A stretch of DNA of 64,000 bases, from the NCBI GenBank assembly GCA_027487385.1, contig JAIYDS010000090.1, positions 1 to 64,000 of the forward strand, read 5' to 3'. The position numbers and the translations under genes were made by a program. The number at the start of each line of letters is the position of its first letter. The first letter of the stretch is position 1. The notes beneath the pieces were generated by a model. It did no database searches, was not told where the DNA came from, and was given only the letters and a program-made list of their open reading frames with translations. Shown here one piece after another: positions 8,750 to 16,001 of the stretch. Source of the DNA: Acetobacteraceae bacterium. GTDB taxonomy: Bacteria; Pseudomonadota; Alphaproteobacteria; Acetobacterales; Acetobacteraceae.

Positions 8750-9135
8750 TGTACACTTCACCGCCCGCCAGCACCTGCATGCGAACCCCAAGAAAAAGAG
8801 CCTCGCATGACCAGACGATCCAGCGCCGCGCCAGCGGCGGCACCCACCATCCGGAAGATCCCACCGACGCAGGTACTGAGCCGGCTGGCCGCACTGGAGA
8901 CCGCGCCAATCGACGATCTGAAGCAGCAGTGGCGGGAGTTGGTCGGCAAAGAGCCGCCGCCGTGAAACCGCGCCTATATCCACAACCGGCTGGCTTATCG
9001 TATCTAGGAGCTCGCCTATCGCAGCCTGAAGCCCGGGACCGTTGACCGACTCGTGGCGCTGGGCGAGCAGCTTGATGGTAGCGATGTCGTCCTGCGCCGC
9101 ATTCACGCTGATAGCAGGCCGCTGCCAGGCACCTG
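8750..9135 (+). pseudogene. Degenerate recombinase cassette: small-ORF tail plus DUF2924 pseudogene
   Basis: The frame QHLHANPKKKSLA ending at about 8810 matches the C-terminus of the small proteins at 27760 and 61540. An ATG at 8807 then opens a DUF2924 frame closely matching 27957-28460 (QWRELVGKEPPP, ALGEQLDG) but broken by in-frame stops at 8963-8965 and 9005-9007. Homology ends near 9135 in the LPGT segment. The serine recombinase that should follow is missing. This is the third and most decayed cassette in the window. Confidence 0.8.
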
Positions 9136-9202
9136 CTCATCACGCGTACCCGGTCAGTCCGCACCAGTCTTTCGATCAAATTCCGATTTCTATACGTTAT
9201 AT

Positions 9203-9616
9203 TCAAGGCTCATCTCGCTGATCCTCGCGTGTGCTTAGCTGGGCTCCCGGGAGAAGCTCCAAGACGGCCTGCCACAGCCAACCTTGACGGCCGTCCGGCT
9301 TGCGGCACCAGACGAAGCCGCTCTCTCCTACGAGCAGTTCCACGACCTCGCCAACCGCGACGTTAAGCTCGATTGCATTGAAGTCGCGCGTGATCGTGCG
9401 GCGCTCGCCGTCGCCAGCCAGCCACGTTTCCGGCGCCCAACCCTCGCGGCCGTCTGGTCCCTGGACCCATAGCCAGCCAAGGACATCCGTGCCTTTCGAC
9501 CTCTTTTGATCCACCGTGACGGTGTCGCCAGCACGAACCGCGACGGGATCCTCGTAGGATCGCTGGTAGGGCTTCAGGGTCTTGCCGAAGCTTCCTGGCT
9601 GGAAAGCGCAATACAT
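9203..9616 (-). CDS. SH3-like domain protein (two repeats)
   Basis: A protein of about 137 residues holding two consecutive bacterial SH3-like modules: the first includes VRAGDTVTVDQ...GWLWVQGPDGREGWAPETWL, the second VAVGEVVELLVGESGFVWCRKPDGRQGWLW. Such modules bind peptides or cell-wall fragments. There is no signal peptide, and the start at 9616 (MYCAFQPG) is the most likely of several. The function is unknown. It sits alone next to the element remnant. Confidence 0.6.
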   Translation of the reverse strand: MYCAFQPGSFGKTLKPYQRSYEDPVAVRAGDTVTVDQKRSKGTDVLGWLWVQGPDGREGWAPETWLAGDGERRTITRDFNAIELNVAVGEVVELLVGESGFVWCRKPDGRQGWLWQAVLELLPGAQLSTREDQRDEP

Positions 9617-9888
9617 GGCAGTCGTTCCTATTGGTTGTGGCGTTCTTGGCCGCAAGACCGACGCTCGTGTCAGGCGCAGCGGGATTCCGACAACAACTTC
9701 AGCCCGAGAGCGCCAACGACGCCCGCCCTCGGACGATTGGCCATGTCTCGACACCGTCGCACGCCTTTCAGGCGGGAAGGGGCCAGACGACGGTCGCGGC
9801 TAATTCGGCCGAGAAGACCGATCAGGGTGGCGCGCACGGGAGGACGCTGCTCCTGCCAAAGCCTCGTAGCGGAGATCGTCGTCCTGCT

Positions 9889-10086
9889 TCACGGCTGCCA
9901 GAAGGGCCGGCGCAGATACGCGAGTAGCGCATCGCGCGTGACGCCAAAGTCGGCGAGCGCTTCGTTCGGCTCAGACAGAAGTTCGCGTCGAAGCACGGCG
10001 CGGTACCAAATCCGGCAGGCCCACAGCAGCAGCAGCGGCATGCCTAGCGTCTCGAAGGAGGAGCGCAGTAGGTCGTGCTCCGGCAT
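9889..10086 (-). CDS. DUF1127-like small protein
   Basis: A 65-residue protein with a hydrophobic start (FETLGMPLLLLWACRIWYRAVLRRELL) and a DUF1127-like end (LADFGVTRDALLAYLRRPFWQP). It is the last gene of a three-gene leftward cluster (10519 to 9889). DUF1127 small proteins in alphaproteobacteria act in RNA and phosphate-stress regulation, but this divergent copy cannot be assigned. The start codon is uncertain. Confidence 0.55.
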   Translation of the reverse strand: MPEHDLLRSSFETLGMPLLLLWACRIWYRAVLRRELLSEPNEALADFGVTRDALLAYLRRPFWQP

Positions 10087-10124
10087 TGGACGGGTGACTT
10101 TGGGGGTTCGAAGCTGGACGACAC

Positions 10125-10334
10125 TCACGGCTGCCAGAACCACTTGCGCGCTTCCTCTCGCGCATCCATCCGCGACACGCCGATGTCCTTCAGCATGCGC
10201 GCTTCCATCTCCGCGAGTTGCCGACGTGTGCGGTGGCGATGCCACAACAGTAAGCCCACACCCAACGCGAGGCGAAGGAGGCCTGGTCGGACGACGAGGT
10301 GCGAGCGCCGCCCTTGCTCTAGCCGGGGGATCAT
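10125..10334 (-). CDS. DUF1127 (YjiS-like) small protein
   Basis: Sixty-nine residues: a basic and hydrophobic N-terminus (LVVRPGLLRLALGVGLLLW), then the clear DUF1127 motif (RRQLAEMEARMLKDIGVSRMDAREEARKWFW). Its start codon overlaps the stop of the upstream small gene by four bases, so the two are translationally coupled. The neighbouring copy at 9889 appears to be a diverged paralogue. Confidence 0.75.
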   Translation of the reverse strand: MIPRLEQGRRSHLVVRPGLLRLALGVGLLLWHRHRTRRQLAEMEARMLKDIGVSRMDAREEARKWFWQP

Positions 10335-10519
10335 CGAAACAAAGCCAGCGCGACGGCGCTGCCGAGCGTCAGCGGAAGCACCGGATTGACCATGGGCGGG
10401 CGCGTCGAATGCACGCGCATCCCCTGAAGCATCTCACCACCCGGCACCCAGACGACGTCGTCGGGTGAGGCAGCGACCTTCCTGGCTTCCGGCTGTCGGA
10501 ACTCTGGCTCGACACTCAT
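10331..10519 (-). CDS. Small protein sharing its N-terminus and promoter with the MocR gene at 14252
   Basis: Sixty-two residues beginning MSVEPEFRQPEARKV; the MocR regulator begins MSAEPAFPKPEASNV. Resemblance continues upstream into the promoter, including a 29-base operator-like palindrome. The C-terminus (PMVNPVLPLTLGSAVALALF) looks like one membrane segment. It is either a truncated copy of a MocR gene that took over a small operon, or a leader peptide. It overlaps the DUF1127 gene at 10334. Confidence 0.5.
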   Translation of the reverse strand: MSVEPEFRQPEARKVAASPDDVVWVPGGEMLQGMRVHSTRPPMVNPVLPLTLGSAVALALFR

Positions 10520-10580
10520 GCCGTGAGAGCTAGGCCCGTGCTCGCGTATCGCCCAGAAACGGCCTTGCCTGGCCGATCCA

Positions 10581-10609
10581 AACTGTCGCGGCGCCACGCC
10601 GGGACAGTT
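10581..10609. promoter_or_regulatory. Operator-like palindrome, copy A
   Basis: AACTGTC and GACAGTT form 7-base arms separated by 15 bases, about 60 bases upstream of the small protein start at 10519. A matching 29-base element lies at 15889-15917 upstream of the MocR gene, in a promoter region that is alignable as a whole. It is a candidate binding site for that regulator. Confidence 0.5.
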
Positions 10610-10731
10610 GAGTAGGATGTTCCTGGCGGGGGTGGCACCGATCGGGCCAAGTCCCTCGGGGCATGCGTGGAGGGCGCGCAGGTCAAGCCCCGCGCCCTCC
10701 CCATCCATCCAGCGCAGAGATCGCGCGTGGG

Positions 10732-11136
10732 TCATGCCTTCATGCGCCCAGCGATGAAGCGGAATTCCTGGGTCTTTCCGCCGAAGCCGTAGGCGGAGGC
10801 CGGAACCTCATGCACCAGCGCATAGCTCTCGTGGTGGACGCCTCCGAGAAGCTCCGCCAGGTTGACGAACACGGCCTCGAGCCAAGCGGACAACTCGGGC
10901 TTGGTGTTGGACCCATCCACCACCTTGATGTCGAGCCAGAAGGTCGCCTGGCCCTGCTCGGCGAGCGAGCGCCCGCCGGCGAACCAGTGTCGCGGGTCGA
11001 TGTGCTGGATGGCGACAGCGGTGATGGTGGGATCCTTGCGCAGATGCTCCTCGGTGAGCGCGCTCAGGCGGTCGGCAATGACCTTGGAGCGCTCGGCGTC
11101 GGGCTGCGCGGTGATCGAAAGGTTCAGAATGGGCAT
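10732..11136 (-). CDS. 4-oxalocrotonate-tautomerase-like protein
   Basis: A 134-residue tautomerase-superfamily protein. The start at 11136 gives MPILNLSITAQPDAERSKVIADRLSALT, so processing would leave the catalytic Pro1. It is longer than the classic 62-residue 4-OT and resembles fused or cis-CaaD-length members. The substrate is unknown. It is divergently transcribed from the LysR gene at 11230, which likely regulates it. Confidence 0.8.
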   Translation of the reverse strand: MPILNLSITAQPDAERSKVIADRLSALTEEHLRKDPTITAVAIQHIDPRHWFAGGRSLAEQGQATFWLDIKVVDGSNTKPELSAWLEAVFVNLAELLGGVHHESYALVHEVPASAYGFGGKTQEFRFIAGRMKA

Positions 11137-11179
11137 GTCAGTCTCCGTTGGTGACGGTCCGACCATGCCCAGTTCCTTG

Positions 11180-11228
11180 ATCCGAAAAAATCGGATTGTT
11201 CTGCAGTATATCTTCGATATCATCGAAG
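11180..11228. promoter_or_regulatory. LysR-type operator candidates in a divergent promoter
   Basis: Two dyads lie in the 93-base gap between the tautomerase and LysR genes: ATCCGA-N5-TCGGAT at 11180-11196, and CTTCGAT-ATC-ATCGAAG at 11212-11228, which touches the LysR start codon. The second would place a bound regulator over its own start, consistent with autoregulation. Confidence 0.5.
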
Positions 11229-11229
11229 G

Positions 11230-12096
11230 ATGCTCTTCGATCCGAACCTACTGCGGACCTTCCTCGCCTTCGCGGAGACCGGCGCGCTCGCCCGCGCCGC
11301 AGAGCGAGTCAGCCGTTCGCCATCAGCAGTCACCAGCCAGATGCAACAGCTGGAGGCGCAGGTGGGAGAGCCCTTGTTCGTGCCCCAGGGGCGTGGTCGC
11401 GTTCTCACCGCAGCGGGACATGATCTGGCAGGTCACGCGCGCCGCATCCTCGATGCCCATCGCGAAGCATGGCTAAGCCTGTCCGGCGCACGGCAGGATG
11501 GGGCCGTTGCAATCGGAGCAACGCAGGATTTCGCCGAGCACGGCCTGCCCGAGCTTCTTGCGCTGTATGCACGCACCCATCCGCGCGTTCGGCTTGATCT
11601 TCGTATCGGCCGCTCGACGGAACTGGCTCAGGGACTGGCAAGTGGCGCGCTCGACCTGATCATAACGGCGCGATCGGGGACGGAGCCTGACGAAGTGATC
11701 GCCTGGGAAGAGCCGACCCTTTGGCTCTTGGGCGCCAGCGGGCTTGCAGCACCATCGCCTATCGAGATCCCGCTCGCGCTGCTCGACCCGCCTTGCGGCT
11801 TTCGCACGGCGGCGCTCGCGGCTCTTGACCGTGCAGCAAGACCCTACCGGATCGCAGCCGGAAGCCAGAGCCTGTCGGGCCTCATCGCGGCGCTCAAGGC
11901 GGGCCTGGCTGTGACCCTTCGGACGCGTCACTCCCTTGCTGACGACCTCGCGGAAGCGCCGCCTGCTTTGTCCCTTCCCGTGACGGAGCCGATCGCCTTC
12001 GCCCTGCGCATGCGCAAGGGCGCCACGCCCGTTGCGCGGGTCCTCAGCGAACTGATGGCGGAGCGGTTGCCTGCGCCAAAGTCCGTTGCCGGGTAG
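11230..12096 (+). CDS. LysR-family transcriptional regulator
   Basis: A 288-residue LysR protein. The N-terminal helix-turn-helix is clear (LLRTFLAFAETGALARAAERVSRSPSAVTSQMQQLEAQVGEPLF), followed by the periplasmic-binding-protein-like effector domain. No spaced Shine-Dalgarno fits: AAGG directly touches the ATG and is part of the palindrome. Translation may be leaderless or tuned by operator binding. The divergent tautomerase is the likely target. Confidence 0.85.
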   Translation: MLFDPNLLRTFLAFAETGALARAAERVSRSPSAVTSQMQQLEAQVGEPLFVPQGRGRVLTAAGHDLAGHARRILDAHREAWLSLSGARQDGAVAIGATQDFAEHGLPELLALYARTHPRVRLDLRIGRSTELAQGLASGALDLIITARSGTEPDEVIAWEEPTLWLLGASGLAAPSPIEIPLALLDPPCGFRTAALAALDRAARPYRIAAGSQSLSGLIAALKAGLAVTLRTRHSLADDLAEAPPALSLPVTEPIAFALRMRKGATPVARVLSELMAERLPAPKSVAG

Positions 12097-12122
12097 CCAC
12101 GTGTGCGGCTGCGAATCCGCCA

Positions 12123-12545
12123 TCACACAGGCCGCTGGCAGATGCCCCAAATTGCTTGGCTGATATCCGGCAACAAGCCAACGCGACGGGCCAGGTCCGA
12201 CGTCCGGCGCGCTTCGCCGTAGGCGCGGCGCAGCAGTTCAGGCGAGAGCAGACCGGCATGGCGATCGATGAACTCGTCGATGCTGTCGCACGCTCCTTGC
12301 TCCAAAAGCTCCGCGATGAGGCTCATGCTCGCCATGGTGATAGTCGCGTTGAATTTTTCTGGAACACCGGCGCGCTGCGTCATGGACTGCAGCCCGCCGG
12401 CGACGACTGACATGGCCTCGAAGAAGGAATGTTGCCGGAGCGCGGCCACAGCGACGCCGATATGGGTGCGGTGGTTGAACCCAACGGGGTCCAGGGTTCC
12501 GTCTTTCAGCGAGGCCAGCATGGTCATGTAGTGATCATCCGTCAT
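12123..12545 (-). CDS. Conserved alpha-helical protein of unknown function
   Basis: A 140-residue protein with conserved-looking His positions early (FNHRTHIGVAVAAL), a T-containing central segment (FNATITMASMSLIAELL) and a C-terminal RRVGLLPD motif. I recognise this pattern from a widespread uncharacterised bacterial family but know no function. It converges with the LysR gene and is single. Confidence 0.6.
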   Translation of the reverse strand: MTDDHYMTMLASLKDGTLDPVGFNHRTHIGVAVAALRQHSFFEAMSVVAGGLQSMTQRAGVPEKFNATITMASMSLIAELLEQGACDSIDEFIDRHAGLLSPELLRRAYGEARRTSDLARRVGLLPDISQAIWGICQRPV

Positions 12546-12624
12546 CGCGGTCTACCTCTTGAGAAACGTGACTGCGGCAGGTGTTGGGGCGCGGGCGGGG
12601 ACGGCTTCCAGATCTCGACGCCTC

Positions 12625-13497
12625 TCATCGACGGCCGATGGTTGGCGCTGCGAACAACCGGCGCGGTTGCCAACCAAGCGTGTCTCGTGCTGCCCGCGTG
12701 ACAATGGCTTGTGACCGCGCTTGCCCCGCGATCCACGCACCGTGTTCCATGATCGCGCGATCGACCTCGAGAACCTCGATCGTCGCTCTCGCGCCGCTGA
12801 GCTCTTCAGCGCGTTTGATCATCGCCAGGACGCTGATGGAGGTATCAGCTACGCCAAGAAACTGAGCGCCGGCTTCCGATCTGGTGAGAGCGCGCAGGTA
12901 GAGATCCACCAGATCCTCCACATGCACGAGCGGCCACCTGGTTTCGACGGAACCGACCACCCTGATCGGCTCCCCCGCTTCAATGGCGGCGCAATGTGCT
13001 GCCATGAACCCGGCCGTCTCGTTCCAGACGATGCCAGGATGGATCGTCACGACGGGCAAGCCTGCGCCCATCAGACGCTTCCTGTGCTCGACCATGTAGT
13101 CGAAAGCTGGAAGAGGGTCGTGGCGCGTTGCGTCGTCGATCGGCGGCTCAGTACGTTCGGGGTAGAGCCAGCATCCTCCGGTGTAGAGGATGCGCGCGGG
13201 GCCTTTCCCCGCAGCCTGCAGCGCCATCATGCCCGCCACCCACGGCGCCTCGGCCAATGCTGGAGCATGAGCGAAGTCGGCAGCCAGCTGGATCACGGCG
13301 TCGGCCTGCACGACAGCCTCGCCCCAGCTGTCGGCGAGTTCCATCGAGCCGAGAAGTGGGGTTGCACCGACCGACCGAACCCGCTCAGCGCCCGCGAGCG
13401 AACGCACAACGCCCGTGATGTCATGGCCGGCCCGTACAGCCGCGCGGCACAGTGCCTGCCCGATGAAGCCCGAAGCGCCGAAGACGACGATACGCAC
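12625..13497 (-). CDS. NAD-dependent epimerase/dehydratase-like protein
   Basis: A short-chain (extended SDR) protein of 290 residues. The start is GTG at 13497, directly before RIVVFGASGFIGQAL, the Rossmann nucleotide-binding motif. The active-site Tyr is probably within YMVEHRKRL, giving the YxxxK-like pair an unusual spacing. The substrate is unknown. The gene stands alone between the helical protein and the LysE exporter. Confidence 0.7.
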   Translation of the reverse strand: MRIVVFGASGFIGQALCRAAVRAGHDITGVVRSLAGAERVRSVGATPLLGSMELADSWGEAVVQADAVIQLAADFAHAPALAEAPWVAGMMALQAAGKGPARILYTGGCWLYPERTEPPIDDATRHDPLPAFDYMVEHRKRLMGAGLPVVTIHPGIVWNETAGFMAAHCAAIEAGEPIRVVGSVETRWPLVHVEDLVDLYLRALTRSEAGAQFLGVADTSISVLAMIKRAEELSGARATIEVLEVDRAIMEHGAWIAGQARSQAIVTRAARDTLGWQPRRLFAAPTIGRR

Positions 13498-13634
13498 GAC
13501 AGTTTGCCTCCAGTCTCTGACAAGGATGCTGCGACCGCTCCGGTTGGTATTCCATCGCCGCACTGACGAATCGCTCTGCCAGGAAGTCACCGCGCGGGCA
13601 GGGGGACAGAGCAGATCTGGTGACTCGCATGCGC

Positions 13635-14255
13635 TCAACTGCGCCGCATGAGCGCGCTCACCGCAGCGGCGGCGAATCCGAGCGCGAAGGCCGCCTCGAA
13701 GGCTCGCCGTAGGCGCGCGTAAACACTTACAACGCCGCCATGGGCGAAGATCAGCGCATAGCCGGCGAAGACGAGCAGACTTTGCAGGCCGACGGCTGCA
13801 ATCACGGCCAGAAGCGCGCTGGGACCTGCCTCGGGCCGACCGCCCAGCGTGTAGAGCGATGCGAAGAAGAGGATCGCTTTCGGATTGGTCAGGTGCAGCG
13901 CCAGGCCGCGCGCATACGCTGACGCCAGCCGAGGCTCGCTCCTTCCGGCAGGCGTCGGCGTGTGTATTGAAAGCGCCGAACGAGCCGCGCGGAACGCGAG
14001 ATAGAGAAGATAGGTCGCCGCCAAGTAGCGCGTCGCCTCCACCAGCCAGACGTTGGCATGCATCAGCGCGGCTAATCCCATGGCGGCGGCGACCGACCAC
14101 ATCAGTGATCCCGTCGCCACGCCAAGGGCTGTGGCGAAGCCGTCGCTCCTGCCATGTCGCATCGACGCCCCCGCGATGGCGAGTGTCGCGGGGCCCGGGC
14201 TGGCACTGGAAAGAAAAGCAGCAGCAAGGATCAGTGGCAGGTTGACGTCGCTCAT
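13635..14255 (-). CDS. LysE/RhtB-family exporter (MocR-linked)
   Basis: A 206-residue inner-membrane exporter: SASPGPATLAIAGASMRHG is the family signature, NPKAILFFASLYTLGG the second motif, with about six hydrophobic segments. Its start overlaps the stop of the MocR gene (ATGA at 14252-14255), so the two form an operon. Amino acids or amine-like compounds sensed by the PLP domain of the regulator are probable substrates. Confidence 0.85.
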   Translation of the reverse strand: MSDVNLPLILAAAFLSSASPGPATLAIAGASMRHGRSDGFATALGVATGSLMWSVAAAMGLAALMHANVWLVEATRYLAATYLLYLAFRAARSALSIHTPTPAGRSEPRLASAYARGLALHLTNPKAILFFASLYTLGGRPEAGPSALLAVIAAVGLQSLLVFAGYALIFAHGGVVSVYARLRRAFEAAFALGFAAAAVSALMRRS

Positions 14256-15826
14256 GTGACGTTGCTCGTCGTAGCTGGCCCTGTCATGCGGGCCGCGTCG
14301 ATTGAAGCGACCAATGCCTCGAACAGCCGCGGCTCGGTGCAGCGGGGGGCGTTGAAACGCAGATGGCGGGATGGCTGTCGACCGGGGCGGAACAGCGCGC
14401 CAGGCGCCAGCAGTACGCCCTGCGTTCCCGCATGGCGGATCAGCGCCTCCACGTCCACGCCCGCTGGTGCCTCAGCCCAGATCAGTGGCGACGGCTCGGT
14501 CGGACCGATGAGCCCGAAGCCGAGATCGCGCAGACGGCGGGCGGCGAGTGCTTTGGCTGACGCCATCTTCGGCCACAGTCGCTCGATCTGCCGACGATAC
14601 TGGCCTGAGGCCAGAACCTCGTAAACGAGGGCTTCTTCCAGCCGCGAGCCGGTCAGCACGCTGCGGACACGCGCGGACGTCAGTGCGGCGATGCGTGGCG
14701 GACTCGCGGCCACGAACCCGGCGCGCAGGCCAGAGCCCAGTACCTTGGTCAGGCTCGCCACGTATATGACCTGCTCAAAGCCAGCGAGTTGGGCGGGCCT
14801 GACCGGCCGGCCAGGATGGAAATCGCCATAGACGTCCTCGTCGACCAGCGTCACGTCGTGACGCTCAGCAAGACTCAGCAGCCGGTGCAGCAAGGGCGGC
14901 GCGATGCTCCAGCCGGTCGGGTTGTGGAACACCGACTGAAGAACAAAGAGCCGTGGTCGATACAGCCGGCAGGCCTCTTCGAAGGCTGTGAGATCTGGGC
15001 CCTCCGGGCCGCGCGGGATCGCGATCACCCGAACGCCCAGCGGCTCCAGCATGGGTTCGGTCATGAAGTAGAACGGGTCTTCAACCAGCACCGTGTCCTG
15101 CGGTGCGATCATGGTGCGCAGAACCAGGTCAATGCCGTGCGTGGAGCCGTGTGTGACAAGAAGGTTCCGGTCGGGATGGACGCTCACGCCATCGCGCGCG
15201 AGCTTGGCAGCAATCTGCTCGCGCAAGAGCGCGTAGCCGCGCGGCGAACTCTCGCCAAGCAGGCCAGCCATCAGTCCGCGCTGGAACCGGCTGAGGGCCG
15301 GTCCGCGCCACACCGGCTCGATCCATGAGCGCGGCAGCGAACCGTTGCCAGGCGCGACCCACATGTCGCGACCCTCGAAGAAGGTCTGGACGAGTCCGAA
15401 TGGGCCCAGGCCCGCGTTCCCTGGACCCGCTGCGTCGGCCACCAGCATCTCGACGGGCGCAGCGTCGAGCGGTTCGGGCGCGCGCGCCGCGAGATTGGTG
15501 ACGTAGACGCCCGAGCCTGCCCGCGTCTCCACCAGCGCCAACGCCGCCAGGCGGTCATAGCTTTCCGTAATGGTGAAGACGCTCACACTGAGCCGGCCAG
15601 CCAACGCCCGGATCGACGGTAGCTTCGTCCCTGGTGACACGGTGCCCGCGCGGATGCTCTGAGCCAGCGTGTCGACGATCTGGTCGACCAGTGAGGTCGC
15701 CGCCTTACGCTCCAACCTGATCGTCAGTCGATGGCCGCCGACCGCCAACACGACAGGATCAGCTGGCGGCTTCAGGGCAACCACGTTGGACGCTTCGGGC
15801 TTCGGAAACGCTGGCTCGGCACTCAT
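14252..15826 (-). CDS. MocR/PdxR-type regulator (GntR HTH plus aminotransferase domain)
   Basis: A 524-residue protein. After an approximately 35-residue leader comes a GntR winged helix (SLVDQIVDTLAQSIRAG, TITESYDRLAALALVETR), then a fold-type I aminotransferase-like domain with the PLP lysine in SLTKVLGSGLRAGF and NPTGWS. MocR proteins sense PLP-amine adducts and usually autoregulate. The palindrome at 15889-15917 is the likely site. Met at 15826 is chosen because its N-terminus matches the partial copy at 10331-10519. Confidence 0.85.
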   Translation of the reverse strand: MSAEPAFPKPEASNVVALKPPADPVVLAVGGHRLTIRLERKAATSLVDQIVDTLAQSIRAGTVSPGTKLPSIRALAGRLSVSVFTITESYDRLAALALVETRAGSGVYVTNLAARAPEPLDAAPVEMLVADAAGPGNAGLGPFGLVQTFFEGRDMWVAPGNGSLPRSWIEPVWRGPALSRFQRGLMAGLLGESSPRGYALLREQIAAKLARDGVSVHPDRNLLVTHGSTHGIDLVLRTMIAPQDTVLVEDPFYFMTEPMLEPLGVRVIAIPRGPEGPDLTAFEEACRLYRPRLFVLQSVFHNPTGWSIAPPLLHRLLSLAERHDVTLVDEDVYGDFHPGRPVRPAQLAGFEQVIYVASLTKVLGSGLRAGFVAASPPRIAALTSARVRSVLTGSRLEEALVYEVLASGQYRRQIERLWPKMASAKALAARRLRDLGFGLIGPTEPSPLIWAEAPAGVDVEALIRHAGTQGVLLAPGALFRPGRQPSRHLRFNAPRCTEPRLFEALVASIDAARMTGPATTSNVT

Positions 15827-15888
15827 ATCGTGAAGGCTAGGTCCGCGCTTGCCCACAACCCAGACACGACCGTCGCTCGTCTTGCGAA

Positions 15889-15917
15889 AACTGTCATGGC
15901 GCGGCGCCGGAACAGTT
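15889..15917. promoter_or_regulatory. Operator-like palindrome, copy B, upstream of MocR
   Basis: AACTGT and ACAGTT arms span exactly 29 bases, the same span as copy A at 10581-10609, and lie about 65 bases upstream of the MocR start. Shared arms, span and position relative to a similar start codon support one regulator acting at both. Confidence 0.5.
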
Positions 15918-15940
15918 CAGCGGAGAGGCTCGATGATGCG

Positions 15941-15967
15941 GGCCGCGGCCGTCCGTAAGCCGCGGCC
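15941..15967 (-). terminator. Strong hairpin, probable terminator of the ArsN2-flavoprotein gene
   Basis: GGCCGCGGC and GCCGCGGCC form a perfect 9-base stem with a 9-base loop, 35 bases beyond the stop of the leftward gene at 16002. There is no T run, so intrinsic termination is uncertain. Confidence 0.45.
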
Positions 15968-16001
15968 ACCCAATCATGGCACGGGAGGTGCGCGCCGCCT
16001 G

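Noticed and set aside
8298..9206. A 302-residue minus-strand frame
   Set aside because: It crosses the DUF2924 remnant in antisense and a different frame from the tail fragment; no supporting homology.
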